DNA from: Planctomycetaceae bacterium
Lineage (GTDB): Bacteria; Planctomycetota; Planctomycetia; Pirellulales; UBA1268
Direction: 5' to 3'
NCBI GenBank assembly: GCA_947453875.1
Contig: CANGIH010000130.1
Span: forward strand, 1-6,843
Length of the DNA: 6,843 nucleotides
Shown here: one piece after another, positions 1 to 6,334 of the stretch
Layout of the letters: the number at the start of each line of letters is the position of its first letter
How positions within the stretch are numbered: the first letter of the stretch is position 1
Notes under the pieces: model-generated
What the model was told of the DNA's origin: nothing
What the model saw: the letters and a program-made list of their open reading frames with translations, nothing else
Database searches by the model: none
Made by a program: the position numbers and the translations under genes

Positions 1-1753
1 GGACCGCGTTGACCATGTTCGCGGTGCCGAACCCAGCCCGTCCTGTGGCCCGGATCGTCACCTGTCCCACGCCGAGGACATCGGCCGGTACCTCGACGGT
101 CGCTTCGGCGCCGGCCGTGCGGCCGATCACCCGTCCGTTGCAGAACACCGTCACCCCCTCGAGGCCCTTGCCGGCCACGCTCACCCGCACCGTGCCGTCG
201 GCTTTCACCGTCTCCGGATGGACGCCGAGCGCCAGCGACCGGCCATGGTTTGCGGCGCTGAAGGGAATGACGAGGCGGCCCTGCGTCTCGACGGTCGAGG
301 ACGAGATCCCCACCACCCGCATTTCGTGGTAGCCATCGGAGAGCGACTTTGTGTCGAGGCGGTAGCGTTCACCGGCCGCACACTGACCGCTGCGGACACC
401 ATCGATGAAGAATTCGAATCGGTCCACGACTGGCCTGGAGTCCAGCCCCTCGCCGGCAGATTCCCCCGGGATCCGTCCGCGCGCCTCGATCTCGACCGTC
501 TCGGAGAGCACCCGACCCGGCTCCAGTCGTGTCGCCTCGGGGAGCGTGTAGGCCTCGATCTCGGGGATCAGCGCCCAAGGCTGGCAGAGCGGGTCGCCGA
601 CGACGAGCAGTTGGTATGGGGCGACGACCGATTGGTAGAAGGCCTCGGCAAGCGTGGCACCGCGGGCGTAATGCACCTGGATCGCTGGATGGGGGAACTT
701 CTCCTGCAGGGCGTAGGGTTCGATGACCGTGCCGCTGGAGCCGGCGGCGCCGGCGCGGATGAAGGCCGACAGGGGGGTCTGGCTCCCCCCCTGGCTGAAA
801 ACGCCCCCGTAGCTCGTGAGATTCTCGCAGATCGCGCCGGGGATGACGGTGCTCCCCGACTTCGGCCAGTCGAACTCGGCCGAACCGGTCATCAGGCCCG
901 CGACGTCCTTTTCATTCTTCGGCAACGTCCCATCGAACACCTTCGCCTTGATGCCGAGCCGACCGAGCTCACGGACGATCGGCGCAAAACTGCGGCTGCG
1001 CGTGGTGGAGCGGACATCCTTGTTGGAGGCGAAATAGATCGTGCCCAGGGGGCGCTTGCCGTCGGCATCCACCGCGGATGCCAGCCCTGCGATGACCTCG
1101 GTGACACTGTTGCCCCGCCCCTGCGTGACACCGAGCATCGTCGCGAGGAGATAGTGGGGGCCCCCTGCATCGAGCACCTCTCCCGACGCCCCCCAGCCGT
1201 ACCATGACCGGAAGCCCTGCGTCTGACGCGGCACCCCTTCGTCATCGAGGGGACGCCAGTAGGCATTGTTTCCCACCTCGAGAAAGGTCGGCTTGCGGGA
1301 CTGCACCGCCGCGTACTGCATCGTCAGGCCGGTGAGCGAGGCGGAAGGGTAGTGATCCTGGCCGACGAGCGCCGCCGGAAGTTCCGCCTCGAAGTCGATT
1401 CTCCAGGGGAAATCGCTCGAGTAGACGACATGGTCGATTTGCGACGACAGACGCCGGCCGTCGATCGCCTGGAGGATCGGGAGGAGCAGGGTGTCGCGGA
1501 AGTCGGCGATCGGGATCGCCTCCCGACTCCCCTCCCAGGGGAGAAGGAAGACGTTGATCGGCGGGATGTTCCGCAGCGCGATGTAGGCGTTGGCGATCTC
1601 GATGCTCGCCGGGCTCGACGCGTTGACGACGAGGAAGATGTTTTCCGGCCCCCCTCCGGCACGGGCCGGCAGGCATGCCGCGCCCAAAAGCAGGGCGAAG
1701 ACGAGGATCAGCGAAGGCGTGCCAGTGGCGATGTCCAAGAGTCGACTTCGCAT
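1..1753 (-). CDS. Exported TIGR03790-family protein (C-terminus cut by window edge)
   Basis: Function is unknown. Direct translation from the ATG at 1753 leftwards gives 584 residues without a stop, so the C-terminus lies beyond base 1. The start is supported by a purine-rich SD (AGGAAGAGG) about 5 nt upstream and an immediate Sec signal peptide (residues 1-32, hydrophobic core LILVFALLLGAACL, likely cleavage after ARA). Residues about 37-392 match my memory of TIGR03790: ENIFLVVNASSP near the N-terminus, then MLGVTQGRGNSV, an ICENLTSYGG segment containing Cys309, GTVIEPYALQEKFPHP, the ARGATLAEAFYQS helix, and GDPLCQPW (Gly386-Trp392). The Cys segment and terminal GDP motif loosely recall gingipain-type C25 folds, but I see no GHG histidine motif, so protease activity is not claimed. 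Residues about 395-584 look like beta-rich Ig-like modules (FFIDG, then DGYHEMRVVG). It is transcribed divergently from the M28 gene. I recall this family occurring only in exosortase-bearing genomes. Family call firm; function open. Confidence 0.85.
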   Translation of the reverse strand, partial: MRSRLLDIATGTPSLILVFALLLGAACLPARAGGGPENIFLVVNASSPASIEIANAYIALRNIPPINVFLLPWEGSREAIPIADFRDTLLLPILQAIDGRRLSSQIDHVVYSSDFPWRIDFEAELPAALVGQDHYPSASLTGLTMQYAAVQSRKPTFLEVGNNAYWRPLDDEGVPRQTQGFRSWYGWGASGEVLDAGGPHYLLATMLGVTQGRGNSVTEVIAGLASAVDADGKRPLGTIYFASNKDVRSTTRSRSFAPIVRELGRLGIKAKVFDGTLPKNEKDVAGLMTGSAEFDWPKSGSTVIPGAICENLTSYGGVFSQGGSQTPLSAFIRAGAAGSSGTVIEPYALQEKFPHPAIQVHYARGATLAEAFYQSVVAPYQLLVVGDPLCQPWALIPEIEAYTLPEATRLEPGRVLSETVEIEARGRIPGESAGEGLDSRPVVDRFEFFIDGVRSGQCAAGERYRLDTKSLSDGYHEMRVVGISSSTVETQGRLVIPFSAANHGRSLALGVHPETVKADGTVRVSVAGKGLEGVTVFCNGRVIGRTAGAEATVEVPADVLGVGQVTIRATGRAGFGTANMVNAV

Positions 1754-1757
1754 GAAA

Positions 1758-1766
1758 CCCTCTTCC
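1758..1766 (-). promoter_or_regulatory. Ribosome binding site of the TIGR03790-family gene
   Basis: On the minus strand AGGAAGAGG lies a few bases before the ATG at 1753. The frame is also open further upstream, with a possible in-frame GTG, so this SD together with the signal peptide that begins at 1753 decides the start. Confidence 0.55.
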
Positions 1767-1984
1767 TGTCGGTGGACACTACCCGGATCAGCCGCTGCCG
1801 CCTCTATTCCTGCATCGTAGCCCTTCCGGCCCCGTCCCTCCACGGTGCCCCCTGGTCGCCGCAGGGCTGGCGGGAGCCTGGGCGAACGTCTCTGGGTGGT
1901 TGGAAGGGGCGGGCGGTAGACTTGGTGTCACCGCGGCCGGGCCCTCCCTCGCCGCGCCGGCCATTGTTCCGCCCGACCCCGGTC

Positions 1985-1989
1985 AAGGA
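1985..1989 (+). promoter_or_regulatory. Ribosome binding site of the M28 hydrolase gene
   Basis: AAGGA lies 9 nt before the ATG at 1999. It favours that start over the in-frame upstream alternative at 1900, because 1999 puts a canonical signal peptide at the N-terminus. Confidence 0.5.
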
Positions 1990-1998
1990 CGCACCGCG

Positions 1999-2940
1999 AT
2001 GGGTTCCATCCGCACGAAGGCCCTCCGGGTGGCATTGCTGCTGGCTGTCGTCTCGGCCGCCACGCCGGTCGCCGAGGCGGATGATCCCTCGTTCTCCGGC
2101 GAGCGGGCGATGGGGCACCTCGAGACGATCGTCGCCATCGGCCCGCGTGTCAGCGGTTCGGAAGGAATGACGAAGCAGCGCGAGTTGCTCGTCGAACACT
2201 TCCGTGCGGCAGGGGCGAAAGTCACCATCCAGGGATTCCAGATCCGCGACCGGCGGACGGGAAAACCGGTGGCGATGGAAAATCTCGTCATCGAGTGGCA
2301 TCCCGAGCGGAGTGACCGCGTGCTCCTCGGAGCCCATTACGACACCCGGCCATTCCCCGACCGCGACCCGGTCGATCCGCGGGGCACGTTCGTCGGCGCC
2401 AATGACGGTGCCAGCGGCGTCGCCCTGCTGATGGAATTGTCCGGGGCGATGGCCGCGCTCGAGGGGCCGGTGGGGGTCGACTTCGTCCTCTTCGACGCCG
2501 AGGAGTATGTCTTCGCGGCGCGTGATCCCTACTTTCTCGGTTCCACGCACTTCGCCAGGCAGTATGCCGCCGGGAGGAAGTCCGGAGATGTGCCCCACCG
2601 CTACCGCTGCGGGCTCGTGCTCGACATGGTGGCCGATGCTGATCTGGAGATCGGCCAGGAGATCAACAGCCTCAGTTGGCCCGATACACGGCCGGTGGTC
2701 GAGGAGGTGTGGGAGGTGGCCAGACGGATGGGGGTGAAGCAGTTTGTCGCCCGGCCCAAGTATGCCGTCGAAGATGACCACGTCCCGTTGCGGAACCTCG
2801 GACGCATTCCCACCGCCGACATCATCGACTTCCAGTATCCCGCCTGGCACACGACGCGGGACACGGCCGACGCCTGCTCGGGCGAATCGCTCGGCGCGGT
2901 GGGGAGCGTGGTGCTCGAGTGGCTCCGCGGGCAGCGGTGA
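1999..2940 (+). CDS. Exported M28-family zinc hydrolase, glutaminyl-cyclase-like
   Basis: This is a 313-residue secreted metallohydrolase. A signal peptide covers residues 1-27 (core ALRVALLLAVVSAA, likely cleavage after AEA). The M28 metal-site motifs appear in order: GAHYDT (His113, Asp115), GANDGASG (Asp136), DAEE (Glu168 as likely general base, Glu169 as metal ligand), DMVAD (Asp209), and PAWHT (His284). The family hydrolyses N-terminal residues of peptides (aminopeptidases) or, in the glutaminyl cyclase branch, converts N-terminal Gln to pyroglutamate. Two features favour the cyclase branch: a DDHVPL segment (259-264) and Trp283 directly before the last His, as in the WHT motif of animal glutaminyl cyclase. 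The HYD motif is kept in both branches, so it does not decide. It likely acts in the periplasm or outside the cell. Its stop overlaps the next gene by 4 nt (GTGA), suggesting a transcriptional unit with the lipoyl-like gene and lnt. M28 membership is firm; substrate is unresolved. Confidence 0.9.
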   Translation: MGSIRTKALRVALLLAVVSAATPVAEADDPSFSGERAMGHLETIVAIGPRVSGSEGMTKQRELLVEHFRAAGAKVTIQGFQIRDRRTGKPVAMENLVIEWHPERSDRVLLGAHYDTRPFPDRDPVDPRGTFVGANDGASGVALLMELSGAMAALEGPVGVDFVLFDAEEYVFAARDPYFLGSTHFARQYAAGRKSGDVPHRYRCGLVLDMVADADLEIGQEINSLSWPDTRPVVEEVWEVARRMGVKQFVARPKYAVEDDHVPLRNLGRIPTADIIDFQYPAWHTTRDTADACSGESLGAVGSVVLEWLRGQR

Positions 2941-3263
2941 GCGGGGACGCACCACGACCGTCGCGGATGCTCGTCGTCCCCGAGATGGGGATGGTCGGCG
3001 TGCCGCTCGTGCTCTCGCTCTGGCTCGTTGCCGAGGGGAGCGACGTGCTCGAGGGGGATCGGGTGGTCGAGATCCTCGCTGGCGGGGCGACGCTCGACCT
3101 CGAGTCACCGCTCACCGGCCGGCTCGCGCGTGTGCTCGTCGACGAGGACGATCCGGTGACACCCGGCACACCGATCGCCGAGTTTGTCCCTCTTCCAGGC
3201 GGGATCGATGCCGCCGCCGACTCCCGCGCCGCCGACGGCAGTGGAGGGGGCGATGATGACTGA
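2937..3263 (+). CDS. Small lipoyl/biotinyl-domain-like protein lacking the acceptor lysine
   Basis: This 108-residue cytoplasmic-looking protein has no signal peptide. Residues about 12-84 follow a single lipoyl/biotinyl (hammerhead) domain: VPEMGMVGVPLVLSLWLVAEGS with EGDRVVEIL, then ATLDLESPLTGRLARVLV and DDPVTPGTPIAEF. In lipoyl domains the turn between the two halves reads D-K-A with a lipoylated Lys; here it reads GGAT, placing Gly50 at the lysine position. The whole product contains no lysine, so canonical lipoylation or biotinylation should be impossible. The tail (about 88-108) is acidic and Ala/Gly-rich and ends in three Asp. The start is uncertain: GTG at 2937 gives a GTGA overlap with the M28 stop and is preferred; GTG 2919 and ATG 2967 are in frame too. 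The 3' end overlaps lnt by 11 nt. Fold call fairly confident, role unknown. It could be a structural or scaffolding derivative of a 2-oxoacid dehydrogenase E2 domain. Confidence 0.75.
   Translation: MSGDAPRPSRMLVVPEMGMVGVPLVLSLWLVAEGSDVLEGDRVVEILAGGATLDLESPLTGRLARVLVDEDDPVTPGTPIAEFVPLPGGIDAAADSRAADGSGGGDDD
3242..3246 (+). promoter_or_regulatory. Ribosome binding site that sets the lnt start
   Basis: GGAGG lies inside the end of the preceding gene, 6 nt before ATG 3253 and 9 nt before ATG 3256. It supports starting lnt here rather than at the upstream in-frame ATG/TTG-type codons around 3184, which would add a proline-rich stretch without homology to Lnt. Confidence 0.6.
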
Positions 3264-5097
3264 GGGGGGACGTGATCAGGCGGAGGTTGATCGGGCCATC
3301 GGGAGCGATTTGATCGCACGACGGGACGGCGCTCGCGTGCTCCGGCAGGGCTTGCTGGGAGCGGTCGCGATGTTCCTCGTCCAGCCGCCGGCCGACCTGT
3401 GGATGCTCGCCTGGCTGGCACCGATCCCGTGGTTGATCCTCGCGCGGGACGGCGTCGGCGCGGCGCGGCATGCCTTCAGGAGCCTGTGGCTGGCTGGCTT
3501 CGTCCACTGGCTTCTCACGATCCACTGGCTCCGTCTCCCCCATCCCGCAACGTCGATCGGTTGGGTGGCGCTGTCGGCCTACCTGGCGCTTTCGGTGCCG
3601 CTTTTCATCTGGGGGACACGCCGGTTGGTGGCGCGGTTTCACTGGCCACTGGCGGTCGCGGCGCCGGTGGTGTGGATGGGCTGCGAGCAGTTGCGAGGGT
3701 CGATCCTCGGCGGCTTCACACTCGGTGGGCTCGGGCACACGCAGTGGCGTTGGACGACGCTCATCCAATCGGCCGACTGGGGTGGTGCCGGAGGAATCGG
3801 TGGACTGGTGATGCTCGTCGCCGCGGGGATGGTCTCCGCCGCCGGTGCGTGGGCCGCATCGACGGGAGGCGATTCAGAGCGCCGTCGCCGCGCCGGGATC
3901 GCCCAACTGGCCGTGGTGGCGTTTTCGCTCCTGGCGGCGCTCGGGTATGGCCGATGGCGGCTTGGCACGGCACCTGCCGATCCGCGCTCACTCGACATCC
4001 TCCTCGTGCAGGGCTCGATCGACACCGAACTCAAGCACGACCCGGATGCAGCCGGCGAGGTGCTTGCCGAGTACGACGGCCTCACCCGCGGAGCGCTGGC
4101 CGAGGGACGCCGCCCCGATCTGATCGTCTGGCCCGAGACGATGTGGCGCTGGCCGATCCTGGAGATCGAGCCAGATCATGAATTGCCGCTCGACGTCGTG
4201 GAGCGGATTCTCGGATCTCCCGGGGGCCGATCGGCAGCCGAACGTCAAGAAGGGGAGGGAATCGAGTCGGCCGCCACGCGTCAGGCCCGTTGCCGGGCGA
4301 TCCTCGAACAGGACCGGATCGATCCGCTCGCCGCCCACGCAAGGCGCTACGCCACCACGTGGCTTGTCGGCGTCGATCGGCAACTCGTCTCCAACCGCTC
4401 CCGCGACGGCGTCTTTCATTTCAACTCGGCGCTGTTCCTTGATTCCGCGGGCGTGCCGACGGGCCGCTATGACAAGATGTTCCCGGTGGCCTTCGGCGAG
4501 ACGGTCCCGCTGGCCGACCGATTTCCAATCCTCTACAAGCTCACTCCGCTGCCAGCCGGCCTGACCGCCGGCACCGAGCCGTTCGTGGCGACTGTCGCCG
4601 GGCTGCGGGTGGCACCGACGATCTGCTACGAGACGGCGCTGCCGGGAGCGATCCGCGCGGTGGTCAACAGATTGGCCGCGACCGGCGCCAGGCCGGACGT
4701 GCTTGTCAACCTCACGAACGACGGGTGGTTCTGGGGATCGAGCGAGCTCGACATGCATCTCGCCAGCGGCATCTTCCGGGCGGTGGAGGTGCGCACGCCC
4801 CTGGCGATTGCCGCCAACACTGGCTTCTCCGCGGTCATCGACGGGTGCGGCCGGCTGTTGGACCGGGGGCCGCGGCGGGCGACGGGAACGATCCGTGCCA
4901 CCATCCATCCCGACGGGCGGACAAGCCCCTGGCTCCACGCCGGGCCGGTGCCGACGGCCGCAAGTGCCGGGCTCCTCCTTCTGCTCCTCGCGGAAATGGC
5001 TGTTTTACGGCTTTTTCGCCCCCGTTCACCGACTCTGTCGGCTGGGGTGAGTCTGCCGGTGGAGGATGGCGGCAGTGACGGGGTGCAGGATCGTTGA
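3253..5097 (+). CDS. lnt: Apolipoprotein N-acyltransferase
   Basis: Lnt transfers a phospholipid acyl chain to the N-terminal diacylglyceryl-cysteine of lipoproteins, the last step of lipoprotein maturation in the inner membrane. The product is 614 residues, longer than the roughly 500-550 usual. A hydrophobic N-terminal half (about 30-235) has several predicted membrane spans and the conserved EQLRG segment (145-149). A nitrilase-type domain follows from LVQGSI (251) with all three catalytic residues: Glu295 in WPET, Lys408 in YDKMFPVAFGE, and Cys458 in ICYE. NLTNDGWFW and AANTGFSAVIDG are further family signatures, and a last membrane helix lies near 567-588. Glu295 and Lys408 are 113 residues apart against 68 in E. 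coli (267 and 335), so about 45 extra residues, Arg/Glu/Ala-rich, are inserted there; Lys to Cys spacing (50) is normal. The start is ATG 3253 with its own SD; ATG 3256 is equally possible. Translation is probably coupled to the overlapping upstream gene. Confidence 0.95.
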   Translation: MMTEGGRDQAEVDRAIGSDLIARRDGARVLRQGLLGAVAMFLVQPPADLWMLAWLAPIPWLILARDGVGAARHAFRSLWLAGFVHWLLTIHWLRLPHPATSIGWVALSAYLALSVPLFIWGTRRLVARFHWPLAVAAPVVWMGCEQLRGSILGGFTLGGLGHTQWRWTTLIQSADWGGAGGIGGLVMLVAAGMVSAAGAWAASTGGDSERRRRAGIAQLAVVAFSLLAALGYGRWRLGTAPADPRSLDILLVQGSIDTELKHDPDAAGEVLAEYDGLTRGALAEGRRPDLIVWPETMWRWPILEIEPDHELPLDVVERILGSPGGRSAAERQEGEGIESAATRQARCRAILEQDRIDPLAAHARRYATTWLVGVDRQLVSNRSRDGVFHFNSALFLDSAGVPTGRYDKMFPVAFGETVPLADRFPILYKLTPLPAGLTAGTEPFVATVAGLRVAPTICYETALPGAIRAVVNRLAATGARPDVLVNLTNDGWFWGSSELDMHLASGIFRAVEVRTPLAIAANTGFSAVIDGCGRLLDRGPRRATGTIRATIHPDGRTSPWLHAGPVPTAASAGLLLLLLAEMAVLRLFRPRSPTLSAGVSLPVEDGGSDGVQDR

Positions 5098-5123
5098 CCC
5101 CCCTGCCGATTCACAACTATCCT
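5094..5123 (+). promoter_or_regulatory. Candidate sigma-70-type promoter for the coiled-coil gene
   Basis: TTGACC (5094-5099, overlapping the lnt stop codon) and TATCCT (5118-5123) are separated by 18 nt, giving five and four consensus matches. A transcript would start near 5130 and have a leader of about 75 nt. The region is AT-richer than its surroundings. Pattern only; no experimental support. Confidence 0.4.
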
Positions 5124-5129
5124 GAAAAA

Positions 5130-5175
5130 TCCGGGGAGGTTTCTGCGCGGGAATTCCGCGCACCGTATCCCCGGA
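5130..5175 (+). repeat. Nested stem-loop in the leader of the coiled-coil gene
   Basis: Two nested inverted repeats are present. The inner stem pairs 5144-5150 (TGCGCGG) with 5156-5162 (CCGCGCA), a perfect 7 bp that a G-U pair extends to 8 bp, leaving a 3-nt loop. The outer stem pairs 5130-5136 (TCCGGGG) with 5169-5175 (CCCCGGA), also a perfect 7 bp. An internal loop (aggtttc and ccgtat) lies between them. No T-run follows, so it does not look like an intrinsic terminator; it could still end lnt transcription by another route or act as a leader element. It lies 31 nt before the ATG at 5207. Confidence 0.5.
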
Positions 5176-5206
5176 ACCCAGCCCAGGAAGGGCCCGCAGG
5201 CACGCC

Positions 5207-6067
5207 ATGAACACCATCGGCAAGATTTTCGTGTTCGCGCTGTTCGTCATGAGCCTCGTGTTCATGAGCTTTGCGGTGGCCCTCTACTCCACGCACACGA
5301 ATTGGCGCGACGAGATCATGCGGACGCGCGAGCAGGTTCAGGCGGGCAAGTCGCTCGGCTACAAGGCCCAGCTCGACGAAGCCAAGAAGGAGCGAGCCAC
5401 GCTCGCGGCAGAAATCACCAAGCTCCAGTCCGAGGTGGCCGCCTCGGAGGCCGCCCGCGATCAGGTGGTGGCCAAGATCCAGACCGCGCTTGAGGAGAAG
5501 AACAAGGACCTCGAGGCCCTCCGCAAGGAGAAGGAAGCCCGGGAGCTGGAACGCGAAAAGGCCCAGGCCGAACTCGCCGCCGCCCGCCTCGAACTCGAGG
5601 CCGCCTCGAAGGTGGTTGCCGAGCTCCGTGCCGAGGTTCGCACGCAGCAGGACAAGGTGGACGAGCAGGTCGACCGGGCCGCGAAGCTCGCCTCAGACCT
5701 CCACGAGAAGGAATCGTTCCTCGAGATCGCCAGCGAGCGGAAGGCGCAGCTCGAGAAGCAGGTCGCCAATGCCCGCCTCCTCCTCCAGCAGAGCGGCCTC
5801 TCGATCGACAACCTTCCCCGCGACTCGGTGCCGAAGCTCGACGGTGTGGTCACGAACGTCGTCGACGAATCGATTGAGCTTTCGCTCGGCGGTGACGATG
5901 GCCTGCAAATGGGGCATGAACTCGACGTCTACCGCAACGACCAATACCTCGGCCGCGTCCGCGTCGTGAGCATCAAGCCCGACAAGGCGGTGGCGGTGGT
6001 GGTTCGCGAATTTGCCCGTGGCGTCATCCAGCGTGGCGACAAGGTCGCGACGCGGCTGCGGGCCTGA
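5207..6067 (+). CDS. Membrane-anchored coiled-coil protein with C-terminal beta domain
   Basis: I do not recognise a named family. The 286-residue product has one N-terminal membrane segment (about 5-28, FVFALFVMSLVFMSFAVALY) preceded by a single Lys, so the rest is likely extracytoplasmic. Residues about 40-194 form a long, highly charged Ala/Glu/Lys/Arg coiled coil (KAQLDEAKKERATLAAEI and similar heptads). A linker (195-210) leads to a beta-rich domain (211-284) with GGDDGLQMGHELDVYR, LGRVRVVSIKPDKAVAVVV and GVIQRGDKV. This order (span, coiled coil, beta domain with a G-x-x-x-G-x-x-L-x-V pattern) resembles MreC, and the GDKV ending recalls the C-terminal domain of FlgT; either could be remote homology. 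A role in envelope architecture is plausible. The start ATG has a weak SD (GCAGG, 6 nt upstream). It has its own candidate promoter. Confidence 0.85.
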   Translation: MNTIGKIFVFALFVMSLVFMSFAVALYSTHTNWRDEIMRTREQVQAGKSLGYKAQLDEAKKERATLAAEITKLQSEVAASEAARDQVVAKIQTALEEKNKDLEALRKEKEARELEREKAQAELAAARLELEAASKVVAELRAEVRTQQDKVDEQVDRAAKLASDLHEKESFLEIASERKAQLEKQVANARLLLQQSGLSIDNLPRDSVPKLDGVVTNVVDESIELSLGGDDGLQMGHELDVYRNDQYLGRVRVVSIKPDKAVAVVVREFARGVIQRGDKVATRLRA

Positions 6068-6086
6068 TTCGGGGGAAGGCGCATCA

Positions 6087-6126
6087 GTCAGGAGTGATCC
6101 GGCCGCTTCTGCGGTCTGTCAGGAGT
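6087..6126 (+). repeat. Nine-base direct repeat carrying an SD-like core
   Basis: GTCAGGAGT occurs at 6087-6095 and again at 6118-6126, 31 nt apart, between the coiled-coil gene and the small membrane protein gene. The second copy holds the AGGAG (6121-6125) that serves ATG 6136; the first precedes an in-frame GTG (6094) at zero spacing and is unlikely to be used. It may be a short chance duplication. Confidence 0.35.
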
Positions 6127-6135
6127 TCGCGAGCC

Positions 6136-6285
6136 ATGGCCAACGATTCGTCCCGTCCGCCGATGAACGTCTACACGGCGATGCTCGTGTTGTCGTTCAT
6201 CGCCCTGGCGATCGGCTGCATCTTCCTGGCACTGAATCTGAACTTGTACGAGTTCAAGATCATGCCCGATGTGGGCCGTCCTTGA
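6136..6285 (+). CDS. Small single-span membrane protein (49 aa)
   Basis: Function is unknown. The product has a short polar N-terminus (MANDSSRPPMNVY) followed by one membrane segment (about residues 15-36, MLVLSFIALAIGCIFLALNL) and a short tail (YEFKIMPDVGRP). ATG 6136 has an AGGAG Shine-Dalgarno 10 nt upstream (6121-6125). An upstream in-frame GTG (6094) would add an Arg-rich stretch and is less likely. It follows the coiled-coil gene by 68 bp on the same strand, which suggests a shared transcript and perhaps a partner role in the membrane, but there is no direct evidence. The gene is well below the size that many annotators accept. Confidence 0.7.
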   Translation: MANDSSRPPMNVYTAMLVLSFIALAIGCIFLALNLNLYEFKIMPDVGRP

Positions 6286-6334
6286 CGGTTGCCCCTTCGG
6301 ACCGTGCCCCGTTCTCCCGGCCGGTCGGTGATCC
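6286..6334. other. Short spacer between small membrane protein and MtfA-type gene
   Basis: Forty-nine bases with a weak 5-bp inverted match (GACCG and CGGTC). No promoter, terminator or strong SD is visible, so the peptidase gene may depend on upstream transcription. Confidence 0.4.

Larger units (their letters stand above)
1754..1998. other. Divergent intergenic region, 245 bp
   Basis: It separates the minus-strand TIGR03790 gene from the plus-strand M28 gene and must hold the promoters for both. I found no convincing -35/-10 pair on either strand. The best minus-strand -10-like hexamer is TACGAT (1813-1818, minus) without a good -35. On the plus strand TTGGAA (1900-1905) and TAGACT (1917-1922) are only 11 nt apart, too close for a sigma-70 promoter. 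The plus-strand frame is open through part of it (from 1900), but that extension is proline/glycine-rich, precedes a clear signal peptide and is probably not translated. Confidence 0.6.

Noticed and set aside
218..1207. Plus-strand open frame of 329 codons antisense to the TIGR03790 gene
   Set aside because: Its residue composition (Arg/Asp/Gly/Glu-rich, no motifs) is typical of a shadow frame in GC-rich DNA; the minus-strand frame has a signal peptide and family motifs.
1660..1753. Lipoprotein signal (lipobox) in the TIGR03790 protein
   Set aside because: The Cys in LLGAACL has Gly rather than Leu/Val at -3, and a good AxA site (ARA) follows; type I cleavage is more likely.
1935..1962. GGCCGG / CCGGCC inverted repeat in the divergent region
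   Set aside because: Only 6 bp, made of self-complementary GC hexamers expected by chance at this GC content; no T-run.
1900..1998. N-terminal extension of the M28 gene to an upstream in-frame start
   Set aside because: It would precede an obvious signal peptide with a Gly/Ala/Pro-rich stretch; ATG 1999 has its own AAGGA.
1804..3108. Minus-strand open frame of 434 codons opposite the M28 gene
   Set aside because: Arg/Pro/His-rich with no recognisable domain; the plus strand carries a full M28 active site.
3988..4938. Minus-strand open frame of 316 codons opposite lnt
   Set aside because: Shadow of the lnt codon bias; no motifs and the Lnt catalytic residues are on the plus strand.
5130..5175. 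Intrinsic terminator after lnt
   Set aside because: The stems are good but no T-tract follows the right arm, and a candidate promoter lies upstream of it; reported as a leader structure instead.
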